A stretch of 64,000 nt of DNA, taken from Eudorina sp. 2006-703-Eu-15. Taxonomy: Eukaryota > Chlorophyta > Chlorophyceae > Chlamydomonadales > Volvocaceae. The stretch spans positions 537,947 through 601,946 of the forward strand of contig BDSI01000071.1 in NCBI GenBank assembly GCA_003117195.1, given 5' to 3'. Of this stretch, positions 59,401 through 64,000 are shown piece by piece. The notes under the pieces were generated by a model. That model made no database searches and was not told the origin of the DNA. It saw only the letters and a list, made by a program, of their open reading frames with translations. A program made the position numbers and the translations under genes. Numbering within the stretch: the first letter of the stretch is position 1; the number at the start of each line of letters is the position of its first letter.

Positions 59401-61745
59401 AATCGCACGGTATGTTCCCACCTGCTGGCTTGACGTGTTGGGAAGCCGCCGCGCCGCCGTCCTCATCAGCAGAGCCGTACTTGGTCGTTAGCGACCTTGC
59501 CTGCCGTACTGCAACCAATTACTCGACAGGACATTCACACAAAGCACCCCTCCCTTTGTCCCAGAAGGCGGTCGCATGCGGCTGTTGCAGATGACCTATC
59601 GAAGTCCCGGACCCTGCCCGCCCCGCTCCGAACGCTACAACCTTTTCCTCTGTTCGTTGTTATCCGCCGCCGCTCCAGGCCCCGAGTATCTTGACTGGTA
59701 CTTGACGCCCACGCAGCGCGCGGTTCGGATCCAGCAGAATGAGCCGTGGGTTAGGATCACGGCGCGTCCTCATCAACGGACGAATGCGTGGACCGGCACC
59801 TGCAGCAGCGGCGCTGCGAGTTTAGGAAACCTTGGGTACGGGTACGGCAAGGAAGGGGTCACATCAAAGCGCGGCATTCATCACCCAAAGATCAGTTCTG
59901 CTTCTGCGCAATAATAAACGACGGTCGACTCGGCCAAGGATGAGCATACCGCACACAGCCATTGCGAAATGCCGTGTCCAGGCCGACGTGCCATACAGAC
60001 GTACAGACCCACCGACCCACGGGTCACGGCGCTCAACCCCGCCGCGCACGCAGTTCAACCAGCCAATCAAATCGCACGGTATGTTCCCACCTGCTGGCTT
60101 GACGTGTTGGGAAGCCGCCGCGCCGCCGTCCTCATCAGCAGAGCCGTACTTGGTCGTTAGCGACCTTGCCTGCCGTACTGCAACCAATTACTCGACAGGA
60201 CATTCACACAAAGCACCCCTCCCTTTGTCCCAGAAGGCGGTCGCATGCGGCTGTTGCAGATGACCTATCGAAGTCCCGGACCCTGCCCGCCCCGCTCCGA
60301 ACGCTACAACCTTTTCCTCTGTTCGTTGTTATCCGCCGCCGCTCCAGGCCCCGAGTGTCTTGACTGGTACTTGACGCCCACGCAGCGCGCCGTGGGTTAG
60401 GATCACGGCGCGTCCTCATCAACGGACGAATGCGTGGACCGGCACCTGCAGCAGCGGCGCTGCGAGTTTAGGAAACCTTGGGTACGGGTACGGCAAGGAA
60501 GGGGTCACATCGAAGCGCGGCATTCATCACCCAAAGATCAGTTCTGCTTCTGCGCAATAATAAACGACGGTCGACTCGGCCAAGGATGAGCATACCGCAC
60601 ACAGCCATTGCGAAATGCCGTGTCCAGGCCGACGTGCCATACAGACGTACAGACCCACCGACCCACGGGTCACGGCGCTCAACCCCGCCGCGCACGCAGT
60701 TCAACCAGCCAATCAAATCGCACGGTATGTTCCCACCTGCTGGCTTGACGTGTTGGGAAGCCGCCGCGCCGCCGTCCTCATCAGCAGAGCCGTACTTGGT
60801 CGTTAGCGACCTTGCCTGCCGTACTGCAACCAATTACTCGACAGGACATTCACACAAAGCACCCCTCCCTTTGTCCCAGAAGGCGGTCGCATGCGGCTGT
60901 TGCAGATGACCTATCGAAGTCCCGGACCCTGCCCGCCCCGCTCCGAACGCTACAACCTTTTCCTCTGTTCGTTGTTATCCGCCGCCGCTCCAGGCCCCGA
61001 GTGTCTTGACTGGTACTTGACGCCCACGCAGCGCGCCGTGGGTTAGGATCACGGCGCGTCCTCATCAACGGACGAATGCGTGGACCGGCACCTGCAGCAG
61101 CGGCGCTGCGAGTTTAGGAAACCTTGGGTACGGGTACGGCAAGGAAGGGGTCACATCAAAGCGCGGCATTCATCACCCAAAGATCAGTTCTGCTTCTGCG
61201 CAATAATAAACGACGGTCGACTCGGCCAAGGATGAGCATACCGCACACAGCCATTGCGAAATGCCGTGTCCAGGCCGACGTGCCATACAGACGTACAGGC
61301 CCACCGACCCACGGGTCACGGCGCTCAACCCCGCCGCGCACGCAGTTCAACCAGCCAATCAAATCGCACGGTATGTTCCCACCTGCTGGCTTGACGTGTT
61401 GGGAAGCCGCCGCGCCGCCGTCCTCATCAGCAGAGCCGTACTTGGTCGTTAGCGACCTTGCCTGCCGTACTGCAACCAATTACTCGACAGGACATTCACA
61501 CAAAGCACCCATCCCTTTGTCCCAGAAGGCGGTCGCATGCGGCTGTTGCAGATGACCTATCGAAGTCCCGGACCCTGCCCGCCCCGCTCCGAACGCTACA
61601 ACCTTTTCCTCTGTTCGTTGTTATCCGCCGCCGCTCCAGGCCCCGAGTGTCTTGACTGGTACTTGACGCCCACGCAGCGCGCGGTTCGGATCCAGCAGGA
61701 TGAGCCATGGGTTAGGATCACGGCGCGTGGACCTGCAGCAGCGGC
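53445..61745 (+). repeat. satellite-like array of about 13 tandem 646/669-bp units
   Basis: Units start (at CAGACGTACAGACCC) near 53445, 54114, 54782, 55428, 56074, 56720, 57389, 58035, 58681, 59327, 59996, 60642 and 61288, and differ at only a few positions. Long units (669 bp; one is 668) carry an extra 23 bp including GTTCGGATCCAGCAGAATGA. Short units are 646 bp. The order is L L S S S L S S S L S S L. The left edge is abrupt; the last unit diverges after about 61728. Frames of 63-143 codons are conserved across copies only because the DNA is. No rRNA, tRNA or known protein was recognised in the unit. The function is unknown; centromere-like satellite or amplified non-coding transcription unit are options. 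Confidence 0.97.
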
Positions 61746-63340
61746 CGTGCAAGATATCGGCATTGGTGCATCTGTGCCCATTTTTGCTGTTGAAATATCA
61801 TGGTGTTCAATAAGTCGGCAACCATGCAATTTTTTATTCTCGCACAATAAGTACCACACCATCACGACTATATCCTGGGGGACCCATTCGCAAATTTCTC
61901 GTGACATAGAACAAAGATTTAGCAGTGAAATCGTCCGGCAGGCGTCGTGCCACTTTCGCTTCTCGTGAAGCCTTCAGGCAGTGAATGGCTCGACATTCCT
62001 ATCAAGCATCACTTCATCGGTTGTGTAATCATTCCAAACCTTACCAATTGATATGTACCTCGCTCGAATAGTTCATGATTGTAACGGCCGTGCGACCTCG
62101 ACATGGAAATGCTCACTTCCGAAGCATGTCACTTGCCGCTATGCAGAGAAGAGCCGTCGCAGCTACTGGCGCAGCATGTTGATCCACCTTGCATTACATC
62201 CAGTTTCTCCGCGTTGGAAACGGTCTGACTGGCCCTGGGGATGCAAAGACGACGTCGGCCTTCCCATATGCCGTGTGCTCAACAGATCGCGAGCCTGGCC
62301 AGCGGTGAAGACCTATCAAAATTCATTGAATCACAAAGCTCCGTTTGCGTCTTAAGGTCACGTAAGCTGCGTCCAGCTGTTGCATTTTTTGGTATGGGTC
62401 TGCACTTTCAAGTTATAAAAATTGGTGAGGAGCCTTTCATAAATTGATTTGTGTTTGTAAAGCTACACGGTACCAAGAGCTGACAAGGAATGGAGAGCAA
62501 GAAGTTTTTGCCCCGTCGTCGACGCCGTACCCTGCCATACTAAATGAAGGACTTCATGAAAGTAGGTTACAATATCATGATCCTAAGAATACTGGTTACC
62601 TAAACTATATCATGCGCAACCTGCCACGCTGATCACGGTTGTCTAGCCCGAAAACCGGTGCACACGTCAGCAGCGCTGCGGTTGGCAAGGTGCGAAACCG
62701 CGCTTAACAACATGTACCGTCAAACCTTCCGTCAAACATGGTAGCGCACGCTGTCCTGGGGTTGCGGGCTGCACCCTCCGATGCGCTGTCAAACGCCAGG
62801 ACTGCAGGACTGCCAGGGACTGCCTACCTGCCAGCCATTAAATAAAATAACTTATCGACCGCAACCAAACACAACGCACGTTTGCCCGCACGCAGCCGCA
62901 TCCGCCCCGGGCGGGTCCCCTGCTGCTCCCCACCAACAACGCACACAGATTCCAGATCATCAGGCATCAGGGAAGGCGCGTACGGCAAAATACGGATGAC
63001 AAAGGTTCGCTACGTGCAACACCATCACATCCGATGACCGACAGGCCCCACGTGACGCCTTTCCCAGCATTCCCAACGCGATGCACGGGAACCGGCGCAC
63101 CCGAATCTATCTCAAACTGATAGATAAGTACAGACCTGGCGCTCCGCAGTTGTAAGAAGGCGCGTGTTACGAGGAGGACGGTCGGTCACATTCGCGCCCT
63201 GAACAAGGGGCCGTGTCAGCAAACCCAGCCACAGCAACAATCAACCCATATCGTTGCACGCGCCATTCCAAGTCTGTGCACGGCGTTGGCAGGTGCGCGG
63301 AACGCCGATGCTGTGGGCCTAGACACGTGCATCATCTGAT
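61746..63340. other. AT-rich segment after the array, relic coding-like frames
   Basis: Base composition drops at the array edge. Plus-strand frames at 62241-62447 (with SGEDLSKFIESQSSV and AVAFFGMGLHFQVIKIGEEP) and 62444-62632 (with PYPAILNEGLHESRLQYHDP) read like protein but lack long context and match nothing I recognise. They may be remnants of a mobile element or of a broken gene. Confidence 0.3.
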
Positions 63341-63399
63341 CCTCTGATTGTGTATGTGCGCGGCATCACGTAAGGCATCGTCCTCCGTAGCAGCGCTGA

Positions 63400-63877
63400 G
63401 GCGGGCCGCGTCCCCTCCCTCTCCCCTCGCGTTCTGTACTCCGAGGAGTGGCCGCCCACCACGCCGCCCACTCCGCAAACGTCAGCCACCCCTTGGCCCG
63501 ACCCCTGCCGGCGGCAGTGACGGCGGAGGGCGGGTCGCGGGAGTGCAGCGGCAGCAGGAGGAGGCGCCGCTCGTCCTCACCCAGCGGCGGCACGCCCGCC
63601 TCCTGCGGCACGGCGCCCGAGGCGGCGGATTTCGGACTGTCGTTAGGTGGCAGTTGGGTCGCGTAATGATGCCGCGTGGTCACGGCCAAGATTCCAATGC
63701 TGACACTCCAGGGAGAACTCCCTGACGCCGCCCAGAGACGAGAGATCCGCCGAGTGGCTCACCATCGACCGGGACATGAAAAAGGCGGGCGCCAGTGCCG
63801 TACGTGCTTCGCTCACCTGCAGCAGACGCCGCAGCTCGTACTCCCCGATCCGGCAGCCCCTGGAGCTGTCGCCGTAC
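63400..63877 (-). CDS. partial unassigned gene at right edge
   Basis: On the minus strand an exon at 63877-63817 reads YGDSSRGCRIGEYELRRLLQ between an AG acceptor and a GTGAGC donor. A further coding-like block at about 63640-63400 reads VPPLGEDERRLLLLPLHSRD and GWLTFAEWAAWWAATPRSTE. The phase between the two blocks was not reconciled, so at least one boundary is wrong or an exon is missing. The gene would extend beyond the window. No family is recognised. Confidence 0.35.
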
Positions 63878-64000
63878 CTACATACGTACCGTACACACGG
63901 CCGCGGGACGACAGCACACGCACCCCATGCGGAATGCAGCTTTTCGAGTCCATTCGAGATCTGGGTCGAACGCAGCCGACCAAGCCCAGCCCGCACAGCG

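Noticed and set aside
53445..61745. CRISPR array
   Set aside because: Units are over 600 bp, contiguous and without short repeat-spacer structure; the genome is eukaryotic.
53950..61968. Repeated open frames of 63-143 codons on both strands of the tandem array as a multigene family
   Set aside because: Open frames occur in several overlapping phases at once and are kept only because the DNA units are nearly identical. There is no codon-level constraint and no recognisable protein.

Overview
The window looks like nuclear DNA of a chlamydomonadalean/volvocine green alga. It is GC-rich, its genes have many short introns with GT..AG borders, its proteins carry long Ala/Gly/Gln/Pro tracts, TGTAA signals occur, and microsatellites are dense. 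The genus is not determinable by eye. Gene models were built by hand from homology, splice sites and codon phase. Every exon junction given as firm is phase-consistent.

Layout. (1) 568-6515, minus: a transcription factor with two GATA zinc fingers; the 5' end was not found. (2) 6.6-10.2 kb: gene-poor, AT-richer, nothing recognised. (3) 10178-14464, minus: a complete six-exon gene for a BtuF/TroA-like solute-binding protein. (4) 15171-23563, plus, divergent from gene 3 across about 0.7 kb: a five-exon plant-type NYN nuclease/C2H2 protein. Its 4-kb second intron holds a decayed Penelope-like retroelement with an N-terminal GIY-YIG domain. (5) 24832-41379, plus: a 13-exon gene for a giant (about 3,580 aa) helical, low-complexity protein of unknown function. 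(6) 43341-51431, minus, convergent with gene 5: a complete 12-exon SRP68 gene. (7) 51.6-53.4 kb: coding-like fragments and a 16-bp minisatellite. (8) 53445-about 61745: an array of about 13 tandem 646/669-bp units with higher-order structure. (9) 61.7-63.3 kb: AT-rich relic sequence. (10) 63.4-64 kb: edge of a probable minus-strand gene.

The genes do not form a pathway; this is ordinary eukaryotic gene order. The most unusual signal is in the introns. Several families of about 25-50 bp sequences recur in introns of unrelated genes on both strands. One orientation tends to lie shortly upstream of the 3' splice site and the reverse complement tends to lie near the 5' splice site, as expected of introner-like elements with terminal inverted repeats or of stem-forming intron ends. 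A related repeat of about 520 bp sits in introns of two of these genes.
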